A stretch of DNA of 64,000 bases from Chondrus crispus. Taxonomy: Eukaryota; Rhodophyta; Florideophyceae; Gigartinales; Gigartinaceae. Position numbers and translations under genes: made by a program. Under the pieces are notes generated by a model. It was not told the origin of the DNA, ran no database searches, and worked only from the letters and a program-made list of their open reading frames with translations. Below, in pieces: positions 54,156-64,000 of this stretch. The stretch's first letter is position 1, and every line of letters begins with the position of its first letter. The stretch lies in contig NW_005179109.1 in NCBI RefSeq assembly GCF_000350225.1, positions 62,001 through 126,000 of the forward strand. Reading direction: 5' to 3'.

Positions 54156-55022
54156 TTACGCTTCCGACATTTTCTCGGAACCCACAACCTCGTTCTGCCT
54201 ATCTGTCCTCTTCCTCATGGACCAACACGCAGCAGCAAAACAACAAACGGTGAAGACCAATGCAAGAGTGATCAGAACAATTCCGAGTATGCTTACACGT
54301 CTTCCTTCAAAGCACTTCGTCTTCTCCATGCAGAGTCTCTCTCCAGTTTCGGCGACATAAATTTCAGTATTTTTGTTCACATCCTTCTTCTCAACGATTA
54401 CCTGCCGTTCATTGGATTCAGCGACTGGCTTTTCTCCAAAAAGTAGTTCCAATTTCGCTCGCTCGCTGCTTGTCGTGAATGTCACCCGCAGCATATCAAA
54501 AGACTGACTCCAATCACCGGACCGCCATCTCATGACGTTCTTGTTCGGATCCTCATCTCCATTACCACCGCAAGTATCTGTGAATCTCATGACACCGTTT
54601 GACAGCGAATATGAAACGGTGAATTGCACGGGTTCCTCTGAATTGAGAGTGGGAAGGTCAACTCGTGCAGTGTTGTCATTCGCGGGTCCGCTGATTATGG
54701 GCATCGGCGATCCATCGCGGAATATTTTGACGTCGGAGACGGTTTGTAAGTCGTCGAGTTGAGGAATGTCGCGAAACAACGAATCTTCTGTAGTATGAGG
54801 GAATAGGAAGCGTTCAGTGATGAAAAGCTGGCAGTTGGCCCTGCGGACTACTGTGACGTCGACCTCGCAAATGAAATTTGGAGTCTGGGACTTGTCTTCG
54901 ACGGTTCGCATGCATTGCGATACGCCTGATCTGCAATGTAATACGAGGAACGTGATGCAAAGGAGCATTCGTCCCGCACGGGCCTTGGTTGATGGCAGAC
55001 GCTTGAGGAGTTGATCACTCAT
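54156..55022 (-). CDS. Type I membrane protein, possibly DUF2207-like
   Basis: The frame is open from 55280, but the Met at 55022 (MSDQLLKRLPSTKARAGRML) is preferred. It places the hydrophobic segment LLCITFLVLHCRSGVSQ as signal peptide, and the codons before it overlap a non-coding tandem duplication. An ectodomain of about 230 residues contains ITERFLFPHTTEDSLFRDIP and VQFTVSYSLSNGVMRF, reminiscent of the DUF2207 N-terminal domain of bacterial membrane proteins (tentative). A single membrane span (ILGIVLITLALVFTVCCFAA) and a short basic-acidic tail end the protein. It converges on the secreted-protein gene at 51806-53467. Confidence 0.6.
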   Translation of the reverse strand: MSDQLLKRLPSTKARAGRMLLCITFLVLHCRSGVSQCMRTVEDKSQTPNFICEVDVTVVRRANCQLFITERFLFPHTTEDSLFRDIPQLDDLQTVSDVKIFRDGSPMPIISGPANDNTARVDLPTLNSEEPVQFTVSYSLSNGVMRFTDTCGGNGDEDPNKNVMRWRSGDWSQSFDMLRVTFTTSSERAKLELLFGEKPVAESNERQVIVEKKDVNKNTEIYVAETGERLCMEKTKCFEGRRVSILGIVLITLALVFTVCCFAAACWSMRKRTDRQNEVVGSEKMSEA

Positions 55023-55182
55023 GCTTCTGCCTGTCTGTCGATCGATGCTTTCCTCCAGTAGAAACGCCTTTGGAGATTGGATCGGGAGAACGCGGGTTCG
55101 ATAGCTGTGAGGCAAAAGGGGTATGGCATCCTCTTCTTTAAAATGGCGGATCGGTGAAGGCGGGAGCGAGTAGAACGGGTTT

Positions 55183-55484
55183 GTAGAAGAGAAGCAATTG
55201 TATTTTGCCCCCTTGTGTGATGAGCATATGATTATGTATAGGGGGAGAAGGAGAACAAACACGTGCTTGTCGCGTAGCAATGAGGGGATGACCCGTTCGG
55301 CAATTTTTACAGCTTGCGCCTACGTCAGGTTGTAGAAAAGAAGAGAAGAAATTGTATTTTGCCCGCTTGTGTGATGAGCATTTGATTATATATAGGGGGA
55401 GAAGTAGAGTGAACATGTGCTTGTCGCTTAGCAATGAGGGGATTGCCAGTTCAGCAATTTTTACATCTTGCGTCTACGTCAGGA
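55183..55484. repeat. Tandem duplication of about 150 bp
   Basis: The unit containing TTGTATTTTGCCC, TTGTGTGATGAGCAT, TATAGGGGGAGAAG and TAGCAATGAGGGGAT occurs at about 55183-55328 and again at about 55338-55484, diverged. It lies upstream of the minus-strand membrane protein gene and may include its promoter. 55485-55890 shows no other feature. Confidence 0.8.
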
Positions 55485-55889
55485 TCGCTGTATCCCAAGT
55501 GGATCCAAATATGTCCCAAGTGGATCCAACTGTATTCAATTGTTCTCTAACAAAGATCAAGGTGAAGCGAGCTTTGTTAGTACCGACGCCACGGATGGAT
55601 ACGAAGATAGACCATGCACTGCTGTCACTCGCTGCTGTGGTGGGGCACGTGAACCTTTCGACCAAGAGCCAAAGATTGGCAACGGAAAAAGGAAATAAAT
55701 GGCTGCCGCATTGTCAACGTCTGGCTAGGCTGTGCTATGACTTCAATCATTGGTTACATGTACTCAAAGCAACCTTCTCGATTCCGCCTGCTCATCGAGA
55801 AGACTTGATAATGTGCCTGTGACACGTGGTTGGGACCGGTGTAAGTAATTGGAAGTTTAAGTTAGTAATTGTAGACCGCGCGCAAAAAG

Positions 55890-58800
55890 AGTATAAATGC
55901 GGTGGTTTTCGGTCGTCCTGTACGGCCAAGGACAGACACATCACAAAAAAACACACACGGGTAAGACACGGGACGACGTACCCCGCTTTCACCCCCACAT
56001 GGTACTCTTGTGGAGGGCCGACGCCAACAGTCAGGCGGGTCCCGCTTCCCTGGTGTTCGATGGTCAGCACGAGGCGGATGTCGCCAAGTTCTTCTTTGTC
56101 TACGAAAACGTCGTAATGAAAGGCAAGTCCGACGAAGACAAAGCCGGAGAGCTACTGTGCTACCTGCAAGGGGAGGCTTTCGACTGCTACTATGAAACAT
56201 ACAGCCAAGACGGTTGACTCAACGAGGCGGCCAGCGACTACCAAGCCGTCAAGAAGGCATTGCTCAACCGTTTCGAGTCCCTGAACTGGAAGAAAACATC
56301 AGGCTCGCAGTCGCAAGTAGGTTGGACGGCAACGACGTGCTCGCGTCGTTAAACGCGATGGATCGCCGCTTCGATAAAGCAGCTTTCAACCCCGAAGCCA
56401 AGTTCGGACAACTCCGGAACGCAGTCATGGAGCACACCGACGTGTCACAGTGCGTCTTGTATAGGGCACCTATCTCGTACGGGGCGCTCAAGAAGGCCGT
56501 TAAGGACATTTTGTCTGGCCGCAAAGCCTTTATGGCTGCACACAATGCTAGGCAACCTCAGCCTCCGGCGCCTAGGCGCATTCTACAGTAACCGGAAACA
56601 CGCCAGGAGCCGGAAAAGATCGAAAAGAAAGTGGACGTGCTAGCAGAACGGCTAGCAGAACTTTCTTTGTTGGTAAAGAAGAATCAGACAGCAGATCAAG
56701 GTGGCCAGGTCCGAACCTGCTCATTCTGCAAGGAACCGGGGCATAGAGCCAGCCGATGTCCTTCTAATCCGCGCCGAGACACTCGTTGTTCGAATTGTGA
56801 GAAGCTTGGTCATGAAAAGGAGACGTGTTGGACCAGGCTTAGAACGGCACTGCCAAGGGCAGGAGCCACGACTCAGTCCACAGCACCTGCGACAGAAGGT
56901 GCAGGGAATGCCCAGGTCACCTATATTGACGAAACGAACGATGGAGAAGTCGTGGCCGTCACTAGGAGAAACGCAGACGGGGAACTTCTTCCCAAGCATC
57001 ACAAAAAGCGGGAGTAGGTGTCCATTCCCAGGCTTCTGAACCCGTCTATACCATTTGAGATGCAAAAGAGGGCTCTGCCACTTCAAGCGGGGCCAAGGAG
57101 GTCCCACCAGAGGAAGAAAGCGAAGAAAGTGACCAGAAAAACATCCCTCCAGGAGTATGTGAGGAAGTATAATGTCGTTTCGGAGCTTGCAAACACATCT
57201 TCCGGACTCACTTTCGGACAGCTTGTTCGCGGCGATGCGGAAGTGGCGAAGAAGGAGATAGGCCGCTTGTTTGCGAAACAAAGAGTCCGTGGTCGTGCTT
57301 TCGCAGGTCACGCCGATACGAAGTCTCGAAGGCTGCGGCTGGTAACTGTGAAGGTTTATGGGACGGAAGCTCAAGGCCTGTTAGATTCTGGGTCCGTACC
57401 GAACATAATTTCGCCAAAGTTGGCGTCTAAGCTTTGCCTCTCCCCGCAACCGACTGAGAAGCATATCACGGTGGCAGATGGTGCTAATGCGCCCTGCCTG
57501 GGATCGCTTCATCAGATACCAACATCGTTTGGTGAACTTATCGTGAAGTTGGACTTCCTAGTCGTGAAAGGATCGCCGTTCGACCTGATCATAGGGCTTC
57601 CGACCCTTTAGGAACTACAGGCATGCATTAATCTTGGTAAGCAGCATGTGCAGATGACAGTAGGTGAGAATACCACCAGACTAGGCCTCAACATGGATGT
57701 GGAACACGTTTCACGGAGTGCAGCCTCAACTGATAGTGAGGATTTCACCTCCGACTCTGAGGCTGTACCTGGCTCGTCTACGAAAAGCGACAATGAATTT
57801 GTCTTGGCGACTCTTGACCAGCCACCATTTGAACCTGATTTGGGACTCACTAAGCTACCGGGTGGAGCCGAAGATGAATTGGATGGTCTTCCTGATCTAG
57901 TGAAAGAGGGCCTAAAGTCCGACTCCGAAAACGCGAAAGGAGATGGCAGAGTAGACGAAGAAGGCCCGGAACGGCTTCAAGTAGCCCTTCTCGGGGAGAA
58001 ATTGCGCCACCTGGCTTTCGAGGCCAGGGAGAGCATTGTGAATTCTATCCAGAACTCAGGGATCGTAGCTTGGTCACTCGACGATTTAAGACCGGCACAT
58101 GTTCCCGTGTCTCACTCGTTTGAGCTAGAAGATCCAAGCCCCATTAATCACGCTGCACGTAGGCTTCCGCCACGCCACAACGAAGTGGTACGTGAGGAGC
58201 TTCGTAAGATGTTGGAGGCGGGAATAATAACCCCCTCCATTTCGCCCTGGTCCTTTCCTATCGTTATCGCATCGAAGAAAGACGGAAAACCCAGGTTCTG
58301 TGTAGATTACCGCACCCTCAATCGCAAACTGAAAGCCGATCGTTGGCCCTTGCCAAAGATCGAGGAGATCTTCGATGATTTAGAGGGGAGCTCGGTCTTC
58401 ACAACGCTTGACTTGTTCTCGGGGTATTGGCAAGTCCGGATGGCTAAGAACTGCAAAGAGAAGACGACTTTCGTCTGCCGTTTTGGGACGTTTTAGTTCG
58501 AGGTGATGCCGTTTGGGTTAATGAACGCCCCCTCTACATTCCAAAGGATGATGGACCAGCTTTTCCAAAGGCTTGGCTTCGTGAGAGTTTACTTAGACGA
58601 CGTAGTCGTCTTCTCGAAGTCCGTTGAAGAGCACACTTCACACTTACGTGAAGACTGCAAGGTGATTGCTACGAGCGGGCTGAAGCTTTAGATCTCAAAA
58701 TGCAGCTTCGCACAGTCCTAAACGCGACTGCTTGGACACATAGTCACCGAAGATGGCGTCAAAGTGGATCCCGAAAAGGTCAGCGCCATTAAGAGGGAGA

Positions 58801-58930
58801 AGGAGCCGTCCAATGCGACAGGGCTTCGTAGCTTCCTTGGTCTGGCGGGATACTACCGCCGCTTCATTCCTAAGTTCGCCGAGATCTCTGCTCCGTTGCA
58901 TGAGGCCACGTCTACTCCTCATCGTAGGTC
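55890..58930 (+). mobile_element. Third Ty3/gypsy element, heavily broken
   Basis: In order it holds a gag-like part, two CCHC zinc knuckles (CSFCKEPGHRASRC and CSNCEKLGHEKETC near 56718-56827) and an aspartic protease (GLLDSGSVPNIISP near 57378). The reverse transcriptase has RFCVDYRTLNRKLKADRWPLP near 58295, TTLDLFSGYWQVR and YLDDVVVF, and a connection segment [17 protein letters not shown] follows. It stops abruptly near 58930; RNase H, integrase and clear LTRs are not seen. A TATAAAT-type box near 55891 may be the old promoter. Its gag and knuckles differ from the other two elements, so it belongs to another Ty3/gypsy family. It has about six breaks and looks old. Confidence 0.8.
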
Positions 58931-58988
58931 GGATCCCACGGCAGCGTTGAACGTACTTCGCGATCTGTCCCGCGTCACCCGAGGTAAC
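58920..58988 (-). mobile_element. Antisense gag scrap of the first chromovirus family
   Basis: On the minus strand it reads [20 protein letters not shown], closely matching the first element's gag near 3969-4031. It marks the end of the third element and implies a second retroelement piece joined in opposite orientation. Confidence 0.75.
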
Positions 58989-58989
58989 T

Positions 58990-59398
58990 GTCGTGCACTG
59001 GGGTCGCGGTGTATAACCCCAGGGCAGAGCACGCGTGTTCGGAACGCGGGTTGTACGGGAGACCACCCGGTGATAACCGGCAACGGGGTCCGGGCGCAAT
59101 CGGCGCAGTAGGTAGCAAAAAGGAGGGGTAGAACAGGGGATCGCCCAGAGGGGGCGGAGCCGTAGGGACGTCTCCCGCGGTAGAGCGGTTAGTATCCTCG
59201 GTGTCGTGCACTGAGGGGGAAGGGTGGGATCCCCCTCTGGCAGAGCGCGCGCGTTCGGGGGGCGCGTGTAGGGGGGTTATCGGGAGACCACCCGTAAGGG
59301 ACCGGTACGGGGCCGGGCGCGAAGCGCAGTAGGGAAAGTAAGGGAAAAAGTGGGAAAACAGAGCCCAGGAGGGGCGGAGCGGTAGGGACAGCTGTCGC
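58990..59398 (+). repeat. Two diverged tandem units, period about 213 bp
   Basis: Both units start GTCGTGCACTG (58990 and 59203), share GGGAGACCACCCG and the GGGCGCGAAGCGCAGTAGG-like stretch, and end near GGGGCGGAGC(C/G)GTAGGGAC. A hairpin with TCGGCTA/TAGCCGA arms is at about 59566-59600. No gene is seen from 58990 to 59960. Confidence 0.75.
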
Positions 59399-59671
59399 GC
59401 GGAGAGTCGAGCGTGGCGGGACGACGCGCGCGGTAGAGACAGGAGGGAATCGGGACGTAGATGGATCGCGGGGTACCGTCGTGGGACGGGGACCGACGCG
59501 AGGCTACGACTCCGTTCCAGAAACCCGAGCTGTGGACCCAAAGCTTCGTACCGTTTTACTTAGGGTCGGACGTCGGCTATATACTAGCCGACGTCGGAGC
59601 TATAATTAATTAAACTAAAAATACTAAATTGGACGACGGCGGCGATGGCCGGAGAAACTTCTCTTGGGGAG

Positions 59672-60590
59672 GTGTGACAACCACTACACGTGGGGAATGA
59701 CACGATTAACGTGAGGGATAACACGGGTACACGTGGGTAGAACTGTCAGTACTTCGACAGGGCTCCATGGAGCTTACACCCGGACACGAGCGGGGGGGTT
59801 TGGATACACGGTTACACGTGGTATATATCTCACTTATGATAGTGAGGCATTCCGCGTGTGCTACAGTACAGCACCACGATTACGCGGGGCGGTCAGTGCT
59901 CTACATAGCCCCCCTCTCAGAGTCGAGCGTCCTCGTGAACCATGACTCCGGCAACAATTGTACCGCCATGAACAACTCGCCAGGATAGAAGAGCTCTTGG
60001 GAAGAGGGTGGTGTGGGGTGAGTCACCCAGAGCGCGTCCCGATTAAATTGCGGAGCGGTGTCCAAAATCTGAACCAAATTGCGAAGCAGCGTCCATCATT
60101 TGAACAGTTCACTCTCTCTTCGGCGCGACCCTTCTTTGACCAGCACGTCCCCATTATCGACCGACTCCTGTCCTTTCGGCAACCAGCGAGCACCTTTCAG
60201 CCGGCCAACGCGACATTTCTTCTTCCAAGCGTGAAATGGTATGGCCGGGGAAGGTCGCGTCGGAAGATCCGCCAGCTGAGGTGGCGAATGTGCGCGACCC
60301 GACGGCGAAGGAGGTTGCGGTAGTCGAGCCCGAGCCACCTGTGGTTTCATAGGGGGCCGCGGGGGGCTTGTTGCCAGAAAAGGCTCTCGTTCACTACGAG
60401 GAAGAAGGAGCCCCGTGAGGGCGGGGTGGTGACAGCTCGATAGGGGCCCAAGTTGATCCACCCCACTTCTAGGGTGACCAATAAACCAGACCCTTGGTAC
60501 TGTCCTCCGCGTTGCGTAGCCAAGAGAAGCCCACCTCGTCTGACACACCCCCAGTGTTCCCTCTCACGCAGCGAGGCGCAGAGAATTGAA
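59672..60590. other. Hairpin-bearing, LTR-like sequence without genes
   Basis: From TGTGACAACC at about 59676 the style resembles the chromovirus LTR (ACACGTG, TACACGTGG, CTACAGTACAG, CTGTC...GACAG), but no partner LTR or primer site is visible. A 121-codon frame at 59958-60323 has no recognisable content. Confidence 0.35.
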
Positions 60591-60599
60591 CGTATCCCG

Positions 60600-62430
60600 G
60601 GAAGGGAGGCGTCCCCGTCCAATAGGTACAGCCAGTTCTCCCCTAGGAAAAGGGGAACTCCCTCGCACAAGATGAAGGCGGCGACATTTGAAAGGAGCCA
60701 AAAATCCCTTCCTGTCCGTAGGGTCGCAAATCCCTTCCGCCAAGCTGACCACGCCACCAGGGCAGGGAATATCCTCGTCGAGCGATTGTCGGCATTAATC
60801 CCCGCCACGATGAACGTCCTCAGTCGAGGGGGACGGAAACCTTGTCGAGCGAGTACGTTAATTACCCCTCATGCGTAGGGGGAAAGGACCGCGCCATGAG
60901 GGCGTGAAAACAACTTCGCCAGCCGAGTATCGGAGTTACTCCTCGAGCACCCAATTTGGGCGAAAGGGACCCTTGGGCGAGGGGGAGGATAAACTTTCCC
61001 TCGGTCGTAGGGTCGAGGAACACGCCGCTGAGGGCGGGGAGATCTTCGTCGAGCGAGTATATAAATTACTCCCCGAGGGGAGTGACGCATACGCCATAGG
61101 GGTAGAACGATCCCTCGTCAAACGAGTCAAGAAAAGGCTCCTCGAGAGGTGAACGCGCCGCGAGGCGGGACTTCACCTCATCATGTGAGTAGATAAATTA
61201 CCCCTTTCGAGTAGGGGTAAGGAACACGCTTCCAGGGCGGATAACAACCTCGTCAAACGAGTATAGAAATTACCCCCCTTGACTGGAGATACAAAACGCG
61301 CCATGAGGGCGAGGAAGATACCTCGTCGGACGAGCAGCTAGATTATCCCTTGCGAGTAGGAATATGAATGCGCCATGGAGACGTGCTGCCACCTCCTCGA
61401 TCGAGTAGAAATTATCCCCCGGGAGTAGGGATACGGAACACGCCACCGAGGCGGGCAATAACCTCGTCGAACGAGCATCGAAAGTCTTCCTCGGGATGAG
61501 GGACAAACACGCTACCAGGCGGAAACTAACCTCGTCACGAGAGTTGATAGGTTATCCCTTGTGCAAAGGGATGCCGAACACGACAAGCGAGCGAGTAGTC
61601 ACCTCATCGGGCGAGTAGATACCATGCCCTACGCCCAGAAGGGTACAGGACCCGACGCCAGGGCGGAAAGTCACCTCGACAGACGAGTATATAAATTATC
61701 CTTTCGAGATGCGCGACGAACACGCTGCTAGAGCGGAGGCATCCTCGTCAAACGAGTGGAAAATTATCGCTCGTGACTCGGGAGGATCCTCGTCAACGAG
61801 GAATTGAATTAATCCTCGCAATGAGGGCGGACACGCCGCTTGGGCGGGAGGACCCTCGATAAACGAGGCTAGAACTTATCCCTCGAGAGGAGGGACCGAC
61901 ACGCTGCTTGAGCGGGAGTATCCTCGTTAACCGAGTACAGAATTTGTCCCTCGAGATGAGGGACTGACACGCTTCTTGAGCGGGAGTACCCTCGGTAACA
62001 GAGTATAGAATTTATCCCTCGAGAGGAGGGACCGACACGCTTCTTGAGCGAGAGTACCCTCGTTAAACGAGTAAGATAAACTATCCTACCCCGGCGAGGG
62101 GGACGGGCCCGCCACGAGGCAGACAATGACCTCGATAACCGAGTGAAATAAATTATCCCACACTTGTGGTGGGGGAGACACCCGCCAAGAGGCGGAGAAT
62201 GACCTCGACATACGAGCGAAATATTTTCTCCCTCGCCGATGGGGGGGTGCACACGCCAAGCGGCGGAAGGGAACCTCGTGAACGGAGTACTGCGACTTCT
62301 CCTCCAGGGGAGGGACGCGCACGCCATGAGGGTAAGGGGCTACGTCGCCGAGAGACCAGGAAATTTATTCCTCGTGAAACCGCCACGAGGGCGCAAAAAC
62401 CCCTCGTCGAACGAGCTATAGCGTCTCGGG
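60600..62430. repeat. Tandem array of three-hairpin units, period about 70 bp
   Basis: Some 20-25 diverged units share the order of three short inverted repeats. The first is CGCC/GGCG (as at 62182-62195), varying to CGCT/AGCG (61902-61914). The second is CTCGT/ACGAG (61249-61261), varying to CTCA/TGAG (61177-61189) and CTCG/CGAG (61923-61935). The third takes many forms: ACTCCCC/GGGGAGT (61068-61083), TTACCCC/GGGGTAA (61198-61220), ATCCCTT/AAGGGAT (61554-61572) and GTCCCTC/GAGGGAC (61946-61964). Stems persist while sequence drifts. No coding frame explains it. Confidence 0.85.
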
Positions 62431-62569
62431 CGTCTGCCTCCCAGGGTTGCGTCGGGGGTCGGTGGCGCCGCCAAGAGAACGCGGGGGCGCCCTTCATACT
62501 GTACCGCCCGCCTCTAAAGGCGGGCTGTACTGGTATGGCCGGGGCGGCGCCACCTGCCAAACAACAGCG

Positions 62570-62670
62570 GAAATTAAGCATCCGCCAAAAAATCAAACCC
62601 AAAAATTGAAACTGAAAAATTAACAGAAATTAGGCATCCGGCAAAAAATCAAACCCAAAAATTGAAACAC
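62570..62670 (+). repeat. Direct duplication, period 56 bp
   Basis: A 44-base stretch starting GAAATTA(A/G)GCATCCG and ending CCCAAAAATTGAAAC occurs at about 62570 and again at 62626 with two differences. It lies between the two hairpin arrays. Confidence 0.85.
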
Positions 62671-63026
62671 AATCAACTGGGCGAAATTACCGGGCCAAGG
62701 CGTCCGGAGGCGGTTGGAGGGATCGTGGCGCGTGTTTCCATGGAGCATTGCTGTAGGTACACTGCGTACCTCCTTGAGGGGGCAACAGGGCTGGGATCCA
62801 GCCGGAGGTAATATCTGAGAAACGCGACCGTTCGGCGATGTTGGACGCGGAGTCGCGCTTGCTATAGAACCCGCGCGTGCCGGAGCAACGGCGACGGTGG
62901 TGGGCACTGAGGAGGTGGCGAAGGACCCCAAGGCGGTACTGGGTGGAGAGGACGGTGGATACAGTACCGGGTGAAGATCTCGCTGATTACCAGGAGGAGA
63001 TTGACTCGTTGGATCGATGGTTAGAT

Positions 63027-63176
63027 CGACTCGTGGTATCGAGTGTTAGGACGACTCGTGGTATTGAGTGTTAGAACGACTCGTGAAATCGAGGATTAGG
63101 ACAGCTCGTGATACCGAGGTGGTGATCGCCCCTCAGTTGGGGAAATTAGAACATCTCGTGAGACCGAGTTAGTGAC
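63027..63176. repeat. Six 25-bp tandem hairpin units
   Basis: Units begin at 63027, 63052, 63077, 63102, 63127 and 63152. Most contain CTCGTG....CGAG. The fifth replaces it by CCCCT...TTGGGG, still a hairpin in the same place. Confidence 0.8.
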
Positions 63177-63289
63177 CGCACAGATTAAAATGTGAGACGC
63201 TTGCCACCAGATAGGCGAAGGTTAACTGCATTACCGACCGGGCCGCGGTCCATTCATCTAGTATTCGATCTCCCCAGCCGCCCAGGGAA

Positions 63290-63490
63290 TTTTCTTCGTC
63301 CTCAACGACGCTACTCTTCCCATTCACAGAGAATTTCCACGTCCTTGATGAATATAACCTCCTTGCTTCGGGGGGGATTTCTACGTCTTTGATGACGGTA
63401 ATTCCCCCTTGCGCAGGGAAATAGTCCCCGTCCTTGGAGAGGATAATCTCCCCTTCCACAGAGAGTTTTCTTTGTCCTTTGATTGGTGAG
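63290..63490. repeat. About four 45-bp tandem hairpin units
   Basis: ACGTC(C/T)TTGATGA(A/C) and its variants recur near 63339, 63382 and 63428. Each is followed by a pyrimidine/purine hairpin such as ATTCCCCC...GGGAAAT or CCTCCTTGC...GGGGG. Confidence 0.7.
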
Positions 63491-63619
63491 GCGAGGACAC
63501 TCCGTACGAGCGAAAACTGGGGGAAGGGAACCGAAATTTCTTCTGACTAGCCTGTCCGTCGAGGGCATTGGTCTGCCCATAGCCCGGAGAGGTCCGAAGT
63601 CACGCGATGGTACGCGGAG

Positions 63620-63825
63620 TTGGCGCGGTAGCACGCGAGGTTAACGCTGTATTACGCGAGGTCGTGACACGCGATCGAACGCGAAGATTGACCCGGTAGT
63701 ACGCGAGATTGACGCGGTAATACGCGAGAGTGGACGCGGTGGTAGGCCAAAAGGACGAGATAGCACGCCAGATTGACGCCGTAGTCCGCGGGGTAGAAAC
63801 ACGCTGTAGGACGCGAAGTAAGGAC
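63620..63825. repeat. Minisatellite of about 22 bp with CGCG pairs
   Basis: About nine diverged units of the form TTGACGCGGTAGTACGCGAGA occur; CGCG flanks six to eight bases in each, giving another short inverted repeat. No gene is seen from 62680 to 64000. Confidence 0.75.
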
Positions 63826-64000
63826 CCGTATGGACGTGGGTCGGGACTCGTCCTGGGCGTGGGCGACGACGGAAAGTCGTCGGATCTAAACCTGGGCTCG
63901 CCTTTCGGCGTCGGGACTGGAGGTGCCTCCGACAGTACATGGACTTGGCGCGTTTTTCACGTCCTGGAGCGGCTGCACCGCCCTCGACATTATTCCCCAG

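Noticed and set aside
60600-62430. CRISPR-like array
   Set aside because: Units are diverged rather than identical, there are no unique spacers, and the surroundings are eukaryotic retroelements.

Overview
The window looks like repeat-dense nuclear DNA from a eukaryote. Chromodomain-bearing Ty3/gypsy elements, piggyBac, pogo-like and CACTA transposons, a nucleolar ESF1 homologue and secreted or membrane proteins of unfamiliar type all occur without bacterial-style operons. The few host-like genes read without obvious introns over long stretches. An intron-poor lineage such as a red alga would fit, but I cannot establish the taxon from this sequence alone.

Layout. 1-2.2 kb: the C-terminal part of a pogo-like transposase, split by a solo LTR, then two adjoining long palindromes. 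2.2-17.6 kb: a Ty3/gypsy chromovirus with two LTRs, gag and pol. It has a long 3' section holding a broken host ESF1 gene that is joined to a related LTR remnant, plus two antisense accessory frames. 17.8-19.9 kb: a host-type membrane protein gene on the minus strand. 20.09-22.51 kb: a decayed piggyBac element with clear inverted ends.

24.01-46.74 kb: I read this as one giant (about 22.7 kb) decayed CACTA/EnSpm-type DNA transposon. It has CACTACA inverted ends and subterminal repeat clusters at both ends. It encodes a Tnp2/Plavaka-like transposase, a DNA methyltransferase of the N6/N4 beta type joined to a SET-like domain, a ParB/sulfiredoxin-like protein, a 2-oxoglutarate/Fe(II) oxygenase-like domain and further unknown proteins. 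A possible writer, eraser and ParB set on a eukaryotic DNA transposon is the most exciting candidate system here.

46.8-50.3 kb: a truncated second Ty3/gypsy element (LTR end, primer site, gag). 50.45-51.27 kb: a short pogo-derived element. 51.8-55.0 kb: two host-like genes, a secreted Ig-like protein and a type I membrane protein. 55.9-58.9 kb: a third, heavily broken Ty3/gypsy copy with an antisense gag scrap of the first family. 59-64 kb: no convincing genes, but several tandem arrays built of short hairpins. Their stems are kept by paired base changes from unit to unit, most strikingly at about 60.6-62.4 kb (period about 70 bp).

The retroelement LTRs and their non-coding parts are also chains of perfect hairpins, so hairpin-rich DNA is a theme of the window. 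GC-rich retroelement and array DNA contrasts by eye with the more AT-rich CACTA, piggyBac and host-gene stretches.
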